Position numbers and translations under genes: made by a program | Source of the DNA: Halichondria panicea | Lineage: Eukaryota; Porifera; Demospongiae; Suberitida; Halichondriidae | Assembly (NCBI RefSeq): GCF_963675165.1 | Contig: NC_087377.1 | Coordinates: forward strand, 11,022,632-11,086,631 | Reading direction: 5' to 3' | DNA length: 64,000 nucleotides | The notes under the pieces: generated by a model | Databases searched by the model: none | Told to the model about the DNA's origin: nothing | Seen by the model: the letters and a program-made list of their open reading frames with translations, nothing else | Shown here: positions 45,067 through 59,500 of the stretch, piece by piece | Layout of the letters: each line of letters opens with the position of its first letter | How positions within the stretch are numbered: the first letter of the stretch is position 1

Positions 45067-46121
45067 TACCATTTTGAGGCGAGCCTGAGCTGCTTGAGTA
45101 AGACATTCGCAAGGTATTGCGCAGCTTTAGGTTTTATGTCGAGTGGGCACCTTTTCTCAGCTACGAAATTCTGAAGTGGGTGTTAACCAATTTTACCTTT
45201 TTGCTTTGACACTGACCAAGTCAAAAATACTGTGATCTGATTGGGCTGAGCCAGATGTTATCCTTTTGATATAGGGAGTTGTCCAAGCATCTGGGGTTTT
45301 AAATAACTCCTGACTTACCGTACAGAGGATAATTTTTGTTAGTGCAACATTTTCATATGAACTGCCCATTAAATATTTTGTATTTTAAATATTCGTACAG
45401 CTCAGGATAGTTACGGTGAATGTGTTGCGGTAGAAAAATTTCGTCATTAGGTCTACAGGATATCTTAGGAAGCATCCCGGGTGCAAGCGTGCTCCCCTGA
45501 TGCAGCGAATTGATGATCTCAACAAGGAGAAAGTGAGGCGACATCTCAGCCAGGATAATTTTTATGGTTCAATTATATGGATCATTTCTCTTGGAAGCCA
45601 GGAGACAGGCGAGGCGCTTTTAAAAGGTAATTGTCTCAGTTCCGAGTCCATCTGTTGCCGAGAAAACCAGTTAACGAGGCATGCTCTACCTCCCTGACTC
45701 TTTGTTCGTAGGCGTTCTTCTTCAGTCTTTCGTGTTTCCGATAGCAAGAGGTGAGATTAGTGTTTCTGTTTGAGCGAGCATGTGCATGGGTTGAACACTC
45801 TCACGTCACAAAAGGTTCTTTCTGCCTACCTCCCCAGAATCCGCTCATGGCGACGTCTAGTCTTGCCCCATCTTGTGTGATGGCAGAGGCTCCCTGAAAC
45901 GTTTCTCCTGTGACCGGTTGCAAATCTGGCTCGATGCTGACTTCATGGCACACTTCTGTTAGTAAATTTGCCGTAAGGTCCCTGTCTGGTCCCTGTCTGC
46001 ATTATGATTTAGCAAACACCGGAGTGCATGATGCTAGGATTTGTGCAAGATGAATTGTTAGTTTTAGAATAGTGGCATTCCGATTGTTTCATTTCGAAAA
46101 TAAAGATGGTGTTGTCTTTTT

Positions 46122-47029
46122 CACTAGTCTCATGAATCATAGATAAACGAAAGAAAGGGATAGGCAACGCCCAGCACTTCCGTTGGATGAGGCGAGTTGC
46201 TAAAAAGGGGCGTGTAATGAGCAAAAGGGGTGTGTGCACTCAAAATGTCAGTAAAGATTTTATAGTTTGTAGTATTATAGCAAGCTGTGCTCTTGAGGAG
46301 ACACCAGATACACTTAGACATAAGCTATTAATCTTTTAGAGGTGCTAATGCAAAGTGATGAGGAAGTGAGCTCCAAAGGGGGTGTCAGTACTCTCTACAA
46401 ACCATAACAGGTCTGTTCCCAAGTCCTTCAAATACCATCTCTTCGATCACACAATACAGATAAAGATACTTGTGTTCCACTTTCTAATACCTAAACTGTG
46501 TCTTAGAGCACTTCAAACTAGATTTCCATGTACAGTAAGAGCAGGAGAGGTACGCAAACTTTCTGGACTTTGGACAAACGTTTCATGGTGCTGCCACTAC
46601 TTCACTGCATTGAGAGCTGAAAAATATGCTTTGTTCCATGCAGATAAACACACTTTAATTTAATTTGTGAAACGTACATGTTATAAAATTATTTCATATT
46701 GGAGATAGAGGTACACAAACTGACAATTCGGTGTTTTTTCACACAAATCAAGCTGAATAAAAGAAAGCTCGGCACTAACATAGCAGCTGTAGCTATCAGT
46801 AGTGCTGGGTGTGTGTGTGCATGATGCCTGATTGCTTTGAATTTCTCTTTTAGGCCCCCAACGAGAAAAATAAGCAGATATAGGGATCATCATGTACTCT
46901 CTTGAGCGCAACTCGCCTACAACCAGAGGGTGTGACGTCACACACTGCATTTACCTAGCATCACGTGGGGCGTTGCCTATCCCTTTCTTATGAAAGTGCT
47001 TCCAAGTGCGGCTGATTCATGAGACTAGT
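46122..47029. mobile_element. TIR element, ACTAGTCTCATGAATCA family, 0.9 kb
   Basis: Termini ACTAGTCTCATGAATCA and TGATTCATGAGACTAGT, with a second inner pair (AAAGGGATAGGCAACGCCC / GGGCGTTGCCTATCCCTTT). No transposase found. Confidence 0.78.
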
Positions 47030-47503
47030 CTTTCACATGCACACTGAAATTATCGGATGGTAGGGATCGTCGATCGTGAATATTTTTGTTGGAAGTTGGG
47101 CGGAGTCTTGCCCACACAGTTGGTTGGACTCCGCCCAACTAGATTGGAACTAAGCGGATTTTCTTTATAGAATGAATTTCATAACGTTATTTTAGAGACA
47201 AATCGGCCTGGGAACGCCAACTGTTTTCAAACAAAAGACACTGCTGGAAATGTTCAGTTGCTAGGACAGTGGTTGACTGTTGCTAAGTACTGTTAAAGTT
47301 GCTGGGAGCCTGGGGCAAGTGCATTGTAATAGCCAATAAGGTTTTGGGATCTAAAATCAGTGACGGCAAAAAAATTAATAAGCAATTCATCAAGTTCTTT
47401 GTTGGCTTCCTGTAATGCGGTTTAGCACAGCCACATGTAGAGCTGACAGAAAGCGGTGTCTATCGGTGTAGAGAGTCTAGCAACTATCAGGCGTTCAAAC
47501 ACA

Positions 47504-50500
47504 ATGAAGTTAAGACTTCTTCTCCTATGGACTGTGCTTTCCTTCTCTGGAAATAGTGCACTAGCACAGACAGTTCCTACTGCTGTCCTCAGCCCAGAAG
47601 GCTTCAATGCAAGTCTAGGATCCACTGTCACCTTCACTTGCATCATTAATGGCACAGAGGATGTTCTGTGGATAGTAGACGGAATCTCAGATCCCACAGT
47701 GCAACGTCAGAGGGGGATTACTCAAAACAGTACAGTTGGACAACCTGACGGAAGTTTTATCTCTCGCATTCATATTTCATCCACAATGGAGAATAATGGT
47801 ATTGAGATTTTATGCCGTGCAATAGGGATGTTCAATGGACAAAGCGAAACAGTCACTCTATTGATCCAAGGACCGCTGAGCTCACCAACACCTCTCAATA
47901 TTTTGGACTCAGGGGGATCTACGCAGAGATTGAGCTGGACACCACAACCAACAATAGACCTCACCGATATCCATCCAGACGTCAGCTACAATGTTTGCTC
48001 TTCAATCTTGAATGAGGTGTCTTGCAATGATTTCCAAGGAACAGAATTGTTATTTGTAAACGTCAGAATTGGGATTGAGTTTTCTGTTGCCGCAGTTAAT
48101 GTGCTTGGTGAAAGCAATGCTAGCACTATCAATCATGAGCCTTGTGACTCTACAACAGGTGAGTGCGTGTATGTGCAAACAGTTCATCTTCTATAATTAT
48201 ATAATTATGATGAATGTTCGTTGACCTCTCAATGTGTATAGCACCTACTCAAGTTGATGGAGATGTTGTTACAAGTGATACGTCTCTGCAATCTAGTGGG
48301 ACTACTCCTTCTGTTACTTTCTCCTTTGAAAAAGTGAGTCATTACTATTTACTACCGTATATACCCCTTTACTGGTCAAATTGTTACAACAACAAGCTGG
48401 GAGGGAGCGTGCTATCAACTTGTGTCACTGAATGTTGCATGATATTGGATTCTGTGGTAGATTGGATAGTATCATGAATGCGATTATTTTAAAGTTTTGC
48501 TGAGCTGTTCAATTAGGTTTAAAACCAGCTATACAGCATGTATATAGGACTGAGTAGTATCCATTGGTAAGACCCTCGGAATATCTTGGTAGCCATAGAA
48601 TATTTTCAAAGAGGAAGGCACTTCGCAAGTGGACACAAGCACTACAATAGTTTATACATGCTTGCTAAGCAGCTTAGTTGACCAGAGTGCAGCTTTTAAA
48701 GTTAAAGGCCACATATGCTTCCATCGAGGCAGCAGCAAGGCATAAAATCGTTAGTTTGTGCTAAGCCATAGCCACTTCATTGGGGGCGGCGATAAAATCA
48801 AGCTAATTATTTTGGTGGGTTGGGCTCAGATGCAAACTAAAGTGATGGAACTGTTTCATATTGTGCAATTGACCTGGAAAAGGGATACCCTCACGAAAAC
48901 ACACCCACCATTTTCTGCAGGCTTAATAGGGAACTGCATGGGCGTATAATTATGAACGGCAAGTTTCACTCGAATATACGCCCACCCGTGGCCTCAAATC
49001 GAGACTTACACTTTTGGCTATGATAATTGCTTATTGTGTTACATACCATGTGACACTGCACAGAGGAGGTACGACAGGCACGGTGCATGCAGCTCTAGTA
49101 ATTATATATTCTCTGATTGTAGTGGCGGATCCAGTGGGGGCTTGAGCACCCCCTGGCTTTGATGACAAGCCTGGAATCTAGAGCTATATATAGCTATTTA
49201 CTCACTGCAACACGGTTACATTATATCACGACCCATGGAGGAGGTACGATAGGCGCTGTGCAGCTCAAGCAATTAACCTTTGATTGAGCAATAATTGTCC
49301 ACCCACGTCGTATTTTTTTGCTGAGAGTAATCAAAGGCTAATTACTTGAGCTGCACCGCACCTGTCGGACCTCCTCTGATCACGATCCAATTATTGATGA
49401 GTCAACAAAATTAATTACCTTTTTAGCTCCCCCCCTTTCAAGATTCCTGGATCTGCAATAATTATCCGCATTTAAATACTTAGTACATGATTGTAGATCT
49501 GCAGTTGCTTCTATCCTTGAAGATCATTATTCATCAAGCCATCAGATAAGGCGTCTGTTTCTATTAAGCTCCTTTGTAACATTATAATACTAATAGTTTT
49601 GAGCGAAAGCAAAACATGCATGGCGAGAGGCATTAGCACAGCGCAGCTTGCAGCACTCGCTATAGATAATTATAGTGAAATTATGATAATGTGTGTGCAG
49701 GGAAGTGGAGATTCCAACTGTTATAACCTGTATCGGATTGAAGCATCACCGTCCAATCAAGGCACTCCCCTCACCCAGGGACCAATGTTCCCAACAGTGA
49801 GTGGAGGGGGGGACATTTCTGTTAGTGTGACTTCTGGCCTTGTGAGAAACACGGTCTACAGCGTCAACATTGTATCAGTGAACGTCAATGGAGAAAATTC
49901 CTCAATGGGAGACATACAATTCAGTAAGTCAAGTCAGAGTCATCTGCTCACGCTATATAAGTGAATTATTTATTGACACAATTGGTGTACCGTATTTACT
50001 TGATTAAACACCCTCCTTGAATAAACGCCCATCTCGTTTAAACGCCTAGGGTAAAAGCTCTGTCTTTGTCAATAAACGCCCATCTTAAATAATCGCCCAT
50101 ATATGGGGCGTGGCACTGTGGGTGGAGCTGAAATAGCACATGGAACCCAGTTGCAAGCATGGCAGCATAGAATAATAATACTTTTTATGATGCATCGATG
50201 GCAGAGAGGGAGATACCGACACAGAGGGCACTCCTATGACTTAATTTTTAAGCTGAGAAATAGATTTAAGCTGAGACAGCAACCCAAGAAGAGCACAATA
50301 ACTGCTGCTGTGCAAGAGTTTTGGAGTAGACATAACAATAAACGCCCTCCTCGTTTAAACGCCCCCTCTAAAGACTTTGATCTGAAATAAACGCCCGGGC
50401 GTTTAATCAAGTAAATACAGTATATATAGATTACTGCATGCATGTAAATGTACATTTGTCACATGTGCATGTATATAATCAGTACTTGAACAACAGCTAT

Positions 50501-53500
50501 AGGAAGCATGCATGCATGCATGGTTGCACGTGTACCTTTCAAAATCATTGCATGACACTACAGTCTATATTGTCCACTACATCAGAATTTATGGCAGTAA
50601 ATCTCTGAGGACGAGGACGAAGCCCCGAGGCCAAGGATGCATGGTTTTTACGTTTGCCATAAATTCGACGATAAGTGTAATACTATATATATACACTTCA
50701 ATGAAAAGTACTTGCTACCTAAGCTACCTCATGTACCTTGGATACAATTAACTAGCTAACAGTCTCAAAAACTGAACAAAGTTTGTCTGTACAGCTTGTA
50801 GCCAGTGCTAAGTTTCTAGCTCTACAATGTCCAAGCAGTGAGCTCCCTTCCTCCAGCCTTTCTGGTGTTTAGCGAGCCCCACCCATCTGTCCTGCCCTTG
50901 TCAACAAGTGTCTAACTTCTTTTTGGCTGTGTATATCTAGTATATATAAAATCAGCGCGCCCTCAAGGCAAGGGAGTTATGAGGAATGCAGGAGTTTACG
51001 GTAGTTAAACCCCACCCAGTTGCTATGATACAGACCCCATGCAAGTGGGGAATATATATATATATAAAGTATACCGTGTGCATGCGAATGCCATTTCATA
51101 CTAGCCTCAATGATTTTACTACACAGGTGCCTATGATGTCCAGTCTATTCAGGGTTCTACTCGCCCTGGGGCGATAGCCGTCACATGTAGTTTCACAATT
51201 GGCTCAGTAGCAAGTAGTTGTATTGTGAGGATATGTGAGGTTGTCAATGGAAACGTATCACCGATGTGTCAAAATCTCTCTGTTCCGAGAAATCTTTCCG
51301 CTCCTGAAACAACTCAAGAGCTTAATAATATACAGCCAGGTATCTATGCGATTATAGGTGTCACAGTGAATAGTGGTGGAGAAATGATTCCTTTCACTAG
51401 TGGAGATTTGAGGTTCCTTCAGCTTCAGAACATAAACATTACAGTTGGTAAGTTGTACTTGCATGCATGCATGTTCACTTTAATTGTGAGTGTTAGTTGT
51501 GTGCGCTATATACAATACGTGAGGGGGCATCGTGAATAAGATAATTGCTATGTACATGTAAGTGAAATGGTCATTCTATTTATTCAAGGACTGCTGAGTT
51601 CTCCAACACCTCTCAATATTTCCGACTCAGAGGGACCTACTCGGAGATTGAGCTGGACACCACCACCAACACTAGAAGTCATCAGCCACTACAATGTTTG
51701 CTCTTCAATCTTGAATGAGGTGTCTTGCAATGATGTCCAAGGAACAGAATTATCATTTTTAAACATCAGAATGGAGATTGAGTTTTCTGTTGCCGCAGTT
51801 AATGTGGTTGGTGAAGGCAATGCTAGCACTATCAATCATGAGCCTTGTGACTCTACAACAGGTGAGTTCAAGACATGATTATTTCATTCATCTTCTATGG
51901 ACTTTTGATGAATGTTCGTTAACCTCTCAATGTAGCACCTACTCAAGTTGATGGAGATTTTGTTACAAGTGAAATCTCTCTGCAATCTAATGGGACTACT
52001 CCCTCTGTTACTTTCTCCTTTAGAAAAGTAAGTCGTTACTATTTTACTGCACGAAAAAAACGCCCACAGAACTTTAGGCTTAATAGGGGACTGCATGGGT
52101 GCATGTATAATCGTAAATGGCGAGTACACCCATCCGCGGCCTCATATACATTCGAGAGCATTGTGGGCAAACAGATCCACATAGAGAAGCTTACATATCT
52201 GATCTTGGTCCAGCAAAGGGCCGGGTATAATTATACTTTTTTTATGTATAAGTGTGAACGTGCATGTATGTGACATTTAGCTATACTGCGCATAATATGC
52301 AGCAAACTATAATGGTCACTTTGTGGGTGTGGAAAGGTTGTGAGTGTGGACAATTCTGTGGGTGTATTATAGATCTCGTCTGTATATATTAACATAACTA
52401 TATAATTATACATGTATATGCTCCTCACTCCTCAGAGACCAGTTAAATTACAGTATAGACTCTCGTTAATTCCACCCTTGGGACAGAATTAAGCTTAGCC
52501 GGAATAGCCGGAAGAGTGAGTTGGCCGCATTTCAGGAAATAACCGCGGCTATAAAAAGCGGTCCTACCTCGAATCTAATGACTAATTTTGCGGTTCTGTC
52601 TCAAGGATAAATGAATCATTTTGCTTTTGCTTTTTATTTAAGTGGTAATTATTTTATCTGCCAAAACACACCCAAAACGTATATCCGGCCGTACAATCTT
52701 ACAGTTTGAGGGAGCCATACAGTACTAGCCAGTATACGGAATAGCAAGTGGCCGCATTTCAGGGCGAGTTGTGTACAGAAAACATCTATAGCTAGCAATC
52801 CGCTCCAAACCAAATGGCCGATATATTGAGGTGGCTGTATTTTAGAGAACCGGAATAGCGAGAGTCTATACTGTATAGTCTATAATGTTACTATATATAC
52901 TTTACTTGTATATGCAGGGAGATGTAGATTCCAACTGTTTTAACCTGTATCGGATTGAAGCATCACCATCCAATCAAGGCACTCCCCTAACCCAGGGAAC
53001 AATGATCCCAACAGTGAGTGGAGGGGAGGACATTTCTGTTAGTGTGACTTCTGGCCTTGTGAGAAACACGGTCTACAGTGTCAACATTGTATCAGTGAAC
53101 GTCAATGGAGAGAATTCCTCAATGAGAGACATACAATTCAGTAAGTCAAGTCAAAGTCAGTCAGAATAAAGATATTGCCACAGTATAATATTAACGAGCG
53201 ATATGCAAGCTGCGCTGAATGCTAATGCCTCTCGCTATATTTTGCTTTTGCTCAAAAAGTATTGGAGTGTTATATAAAAGAGGTAATGTGTAATTTTATG
53301 TTGTTTGCAATGAACGCACGCAGTGGAAACAGAAGTCTATTGCTATCTGATGGCTTGACGAATGATCGGAGAAGCTTTTCCTCCTTGTACAAGCATCCTC
53401 GTGATATTCTGCAATCAGTTTCCAAACAACTTCAGTCTTGGCCATGGGCATTTTTCTCAGATTCGTGATCGCGAGTACAAACGTAGACATAAACTGAGCT

Positions 53501-56500
53501 TATGCTCAGCTACTCCATCCTCCAAGCTATTGTCTTCCCGATTCTCATTAAGTATGTTGCAATCAGGCCTGTGTTCCAAGTTATTATCGATAATCATGCA
53601 GAAAGACTTTCTGATTCTCATAATTATGTCACACTCTCTGTCCACTTCCAATTGCAAATTATTGTCTTCCAAGATTCTCCTAGCTGATCCTCTAGCTGTT
53701 GCTCTCAGTTCTCAGTTACTCGGTCTTCATCTGTTATTATTATGCAAATTATACTAGTGTTTAAATTCATATAGAAGTATATAGCTAGCTAACACTGCAG
53801 CAATATCTAGTGCTCAACTGGATAATCAGATACATTTCTCTGTACTTGACTCAGACTAGATAGGAGTGCTCGAGCCCCCCCCCCCTCAGTATGCCATACG
53901 CTCCTGCGAAACCACAGTTTACTCAAGAACACTTAACAGTTTACTCAACATGCAGCACTCATTAATCGAATAGTGACGACAGTGATGACACATTACTTTT
54001 AGGCAAATGCAGTTCCACGTTTACCACAGCAGTGTTTTAGCCTCTACACAGGCTCTCCTTTTTCTATTCTTTATCATAATCGTTTAATCATGAAATACGG
54101 TATTAATTGTAGGAATAAAGAAATAAATAGAGGAGTTATACAGTGGTGGATCTAAGATTTTTGAAAGGGGGGTTCCAGTGGCATAGCCAGGATTTTGTTG
54201 AGCGGGACAAGCACTCTGAATTTACGTAAAAAAAGGTCGTCACAAGAAACAGTCAGCATGCGCATCAGGACATTAAAAAGGTCAGTGCTTTTTCAAACGG
54301 TCAGCATGAGAGTTTTTAGCCTTTTAGTTCATAAAACTGCACAAACAAAGCTTCGCAGGACTTACAAGAACTATGATAAGTGAATGTGAAAGCTAGTAAT
54401 AAAGGAAAACCTTGTTGCTTAAGCCTCCCACTCACTTATACTCAGAGGAGGGTTCAATTGAACCCAAAGAACCCGAGCCTGTATCGAGAAGTTGCGTGTG
54501 GATAGAAGGGTGAAAATGAGCGTGGGCATGCAGAGCTAGAGATGTTAGACTGCCCATGTATGGAGATCTGTGATTAATAAAAAAAATTTGCCTGCAGCCT
54601 AGCCTGCATGCATTGCCCATATACAAGCTAGCTATATAGCTATAGCTATATATACCTTAGCTAGTCTATAGATTGTGTCACTGCATGCATGTGTATATAC
54701 CATATAGGATATCTTGTGTCTTTCTAGCTATAGATCTGCTAAACCATAATATTATAGGTAGTAGAGGAAGAGGGATTGCAAACGCCTACGAATACGTCAA
54801 ACAACCGCATTGCGCTTGCTCCGTAAATTATCGTATAATACTACTAAGCAGTTAGAGCAGCCGTATATAGCCAACTATTCTGGAGGACGAGGAATTCCTA
54901 TTGTCTTCCTATTGGACACTTTAACGTTGTGAAAGATCGAAAGAAACTGAGGAGAAGATGAAGAAAACGATATAGATACTATAGTTTACTAATAGCTGTT
55001 TATATTCATACAATGTTTCAATCATCTAGTTCATCATTCAGTTCATATTTCACATGCATGTAAAGGCCAACAGATATATAAACTGAAAATAAAGCTATCT
55101 ATAGTGTCTTGGGTGAGATCAATTAAGAAAGGGTTTTCTGTCTTCGTCTTTCTTACTCTTCCCAGTCGAAACTTTCGCGGTATATACATATGTACAAAGA
55201 GGAGGTTGAGATGAAGGAAAGTAGTTCAAGACACAATATAAACCCTAAGTAATGAGTACCACAAACAATTAAATGCACATATTCATCCAATACCATGAAA
55301 TAATTACACAAAATGTGCGCATCAAACGTAAAAAAAGATAAATGTTCCAGCCATTCAGATGAATGAGTATAGGCCTATAACTTGGTCTGAGGACAAGGAT
55401 TCATGATAGCCTGGAAATTACTCTACAAAGTGATATTTTACCAATAGTTGTACAAAAAACTGTTTATTCCTTACTTTACTGCATCTTCACACCAGTAAGT
55501 ATATATCACCTCTTACATTGTACTTACTATGACTTTGATGTGGCTACTGTGTCGACTAAGCAGAGTTTCACTAAGAAGTGTACTGTTTATTTCCTTTGTT
55601 TATCAACAATTAGCAGTACGCATGCATGGTCAGCAGAAGTGACATTTTCACTAGTAGCAGTCATGTATAAGCGTTTCCAATCCCTCCAGTCCTCCTCTAC
55701 TATCTATGGCTAAACTTATAGTCATCTTTATCCTCTAGCAGGTAGCTATTATATACTGCCACCGGCCATTCCCTGACTTGCAGTAGTTGTATCTTGGCAG
55801 TGTCTTAGTCTGAATGCGTTGGAGAATACCTTATACATCATGGATTGTGGGCTACATATCACCCACGACGTTCATGAAAATCCTAACGCGATTTCCCAAA
55901 CCAGGCCTTCCTTTTCTTAACTATATGCGCCCATTTCTTTCTCTGCTGCCTCATTTGTCTATTCGTTTTTGCTACCTTCTATTTATGTTGAGATTATAGA
56001 CTACCGTATAGCGAGTAATTTCGGGGGGCAAAATATTCACGGTTGAGCAATATATTTAGTCATTTCGTGGTTGCTGCTTGCACTGCAGATAAAGGTAGGC
56101 AAGGTCGCTTCAGTTGTGGGTAAAATATTCGTGGTCAGACCTTCAACCACGAAAACCACGAAAATTACCCGCTATATACGGTAATACAGCTTCTATAATT
56201 ATTAGATGTATATTATTGACAACAGCAAGGAAGGCCTTGGAACGAGGCAGCAGTTCACCACCCTTACTCTTATCTACTCTATTATGGTCTTAAAGCAGCA
56301 GGAGTATATAATTATAGGATGCATGGTTGTATCAATCACAAAGCCATGCATGCACTGACACTATAACGTGTGCATGAATGCCATTTCATACTTAGGGCCG
56401 GTTACTCAGTGATTCTATTATCATGCAGGTACCTATGATATTCAGTCTATTCAGAGTTCTACTCGCCCTGGGACAATAGCCGTCACATGCAGTTTCACAA

Positions 56501-59500
56501 CTGGCTCAGTAGAAAGTAGCTGTATTGTGAGGATATGTGAGGTCATCAATGGAAACATATCGATGATGTGCCAAGATCTCTCTGTTCCAAGAAGCCCTTC
56601 CGTTTCTGAAACAACTCAAGAGCTCAATAATCTACAGCCAGGTGTCTATGCGATTGTAGGTGTCACAGTGAATAGTAGTGGTGGGGAAATGATTCCTTTC
56701 ACTAGTGGAGATTTGAGGTTCCTTCAACTTCAGAACATTGAAATTGCAATTGGTAAGTTATATACATTTTGTGGGAGTGTATTGTAGGTGTGCATGCATG
56801 TGTATGAGGAGAATGAGATAATTATTATGCTAAGTGAAACAGTCCCTCTGTATTTATTTAAGGACTACTGAGCTCTCCAACAACTCTCAATATTTCTAAC
56901 TCTGAGGAATCTACTCAGAGATTGAGCTGGACACCACCGCCAACGCTATACCTCACCGATGTCATCAGCCACTACAATGTTTGCTCCTCAATTTTGAATG
57001 AGGTGTCTTGCAATGATGTCCAAGGAACAGAATTATCATTTTTAAACATCAGAATTAGGATTGAGTTTTCTGTTGCCGCAGTTAATGTGGCTGGTGAAGG
57101 CAATGCTAACACTATCAATCATGAGCCTTGTGACTCTACAACAGGTGAGTTCATGTGTGTGTGCAAACAGTACATGTATATGCATGTATTTTCTGCATCC
57201 TTCTATACATGAACTTTTGATGAATGTTCGTTGACCTCTCAATGTAGCACCTATTCAAGTTGATGGAGATCTTGTTACAAGTGATATCTCTCTGCAATCT
57301 AGTGGGACTACTCCCTCTGTTACTTTCTCCTTTGGCAAAGTGAGTCGCTATTATTAATTTTTACTACCATAATTATACCCTCACAAAAATACGCGAACTT
57401 TTTTGCAAGAACTTTATGCTTAATAGGAGACTCGGCGTATACAATACCCTCGCGAAAATAAGCCCATCTTGAATCAACGCCCATCCCCTCTTTTGCTTTG
57501 AAGTTCTTGCACAAGGGTATTTTAACTCGATCATACGCCCACAAGCATACGCAATAGCTAAATGCCACGTGTTCACAATTAATTTTAGTGAAGAAAGTAC
57601 GTTTAGGTGTATAATTATAGCTAGTTTTAGAATCTACTCCTTGCTGGACCAAGATCAGACATATAAGTTTATCTGCGTGGATCTGTTTTGATGTATAGGC
57701 AGGGCATAATAATTAAGGCATAACAACTATAGTCAAAGGGAACAATTAATACCGGATGTCTCTGTGATGAGAGCTGAGAGCTGAAAGTTTCACTAATATC
57801 CTTCACATAATTGGAAAAACGCTTCAATTCGAGTACAAAAAACCTGCAGTTGAGCATGCGCTTAAAATAAAGATACGCTTATAATTGAGAGCGCTAATAA
57901 TCCAGTTTCTACGGTATAGTAAAATTAATACACACGATCCTTGCCAGTTAGATCGCAAAGGGTCAATTTTTCTGATGATTTGGCTCATTCGCAAAGGTTT
58001 AACGCTATAGTAATACCATAATTACAAAAACAGCACTACTCCTCACTCCTCATGCAGAAACCGGTTATAATTATACATAATTATTACATACATATTACCG
58101 TATTATCTGGTTAGTAAGCGCATGCGCCTATAGGGAAAAGAGCAGACCTCTTATGGGCCTATTATTCGGGTGCGCTTATAGAAATTAACCACGCCCATGA
58201 CATTTCAATGAAGCAAATCTCCATTGGCTAGCTCGATCGTTTGGTCTATATAGTCGTATCTGACAGCAGTAACATGTACAACTACAGGTAGTGAAAGAGA
58301 GACTTAACATCTATAAAGAAGTGTGGAGACCAGTTGTTGAGTGTGCAAAAAACCATGCTCCTTCTATCACGGCTCTTGGTCTGCTAACCAGTATGCGCCT
58401 ACTAGTTGATGTGCGCTTATTAACCAAGTGCGCTTATTTACCAGTATAATTATGTAGATATGATTATAGTCTACTTGTATGCAGGGAGGTGGAGATTCCA
58501 ACTGTTTTAACCTGTATCGGATTGAAGCATCACCCTCCAATCAAGGCACCCCCCTAATCCAGGGACCAATGATCCCAACAGTGAGTGAAGGGGAGAATAT
58601 TTCTGTTAGTGTGACTTCTGGCCTTATGAGAAACACGGTCTACAGCGTCAACATTGTATCATTGAACGTCAATGGAGAGAATTCCTCGATGGGAAACATA
58701 CAATTCAGTAAGTCAATTCAGAGTCAAGTATAAACAGTATAACTCAGTAGACTCTCGCTATTCCAGCTCTCTGAAGTACGGCCACCTCGATAGCTATACC
58801 GGCCATTAATTTTGGTTTGGCACGGATTGCTAGCTAAATATATTTATTACAAAACTCACCCTGAATGCGGCCACTCGCTATTCCGTATATACTGGCCATG
58901 CATGCTTGCTGCCCCAAACTAGGTTTTAAATTTACATTTATATGTCGGTGGATATGACGTTTTAGGTGTGGTTTGGTGGATTACTAGAGAGCAGAATGAT
59001 ACATTATTATTCATTATCCTCGAGACAATTAAGAACCGCAAAATTAGTCATTAGATTTGAGGTAAGGTCGTTTTATGCATGCCGTGGCTATTCTCTGAAA
59101 TACAGCCACATCGCTATTCCGGCCAAGCTGCACTGTCCCAAGGGTGACTGGATTAACGAGAGTCTAGTATATATGTAATTTACATGTAGATCAATAATAA
59201 ATTCTAGACGTGTGGGCAGCCACGGGTTATAATTATATACGCTGTGTCTATATATATAGAGTGGTCAGTTGGTTGGTTTGTTTGTCTGTTTGTGGTTATT
59301 GAGTCTATACTTATACCTACATGTAGATGCAATAGCAGGAGGGGATGAAGCTTTATTAGCGTTGGTCAAGCAAAAATAGGGGGAGGGAAGGCCAGAGGGT
59401 GGATCCAGAAAAATTAACCTTTGAATTTTGCCATTATCATAAGTACAATCACAATACCTCTGTGCACAAAATTTACAAAAGTCTCACAAAAAATAATACT

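Larger units (their letters stand above)
47869..51447 (+). repeat. Exon cassette 1 (a-b-c-d)
   Basis: a: FN3 part of the first exon (to 48158); b: 48242-48333 (APTQVDGDVV...); c: 49701-49923 (DSNCYNLYRIEASPS...); d: 51127-51447 (AYDVQSIQ...). Intron b-c contains a 49236-49378 inverted repeat (GAGGAGGT...ACCTCCTC); intron c-d contains the pogo-like element. Confidence 0.85.
51589..56752 (+). repeat. Exon cassette 2 (a-b-c-d)
   Basis: a 51589-51861, b 51936-52027, c 52918-53140, d 56429-56752; exon lengths 273, 92, 223 and 324, all the same phase as in cassette 1. Intron c-d (3.3 kb) is swollen by the 54.0-56.2 kb repeat block and a MITE; an unrecognised open frame, minus 53672-53457, lies in it. 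Confidence 0.85.

Noticed and set aside
45500..45697. 65-codon plus-strand frame MQRIDDLNKEKVRRHLSQD
   Set aside because: Isolated, no splice partners, no recognisable motif.
46382..46663. 93-codon plus-strand frame inside the 46.1-47.0 kb TIR element, considered as a transposase
   Set aside because: No DDE or zinc motifs; start is not convincing; composition looks random.
53457..53672. Charged minus-strand frame (DNNLEHRPDCNILNENRED) in a receptor intron
   Set aside because: No ATG-led gene context and repetitive low-complexity composition; could be an old insertion but nothing supports a gene.
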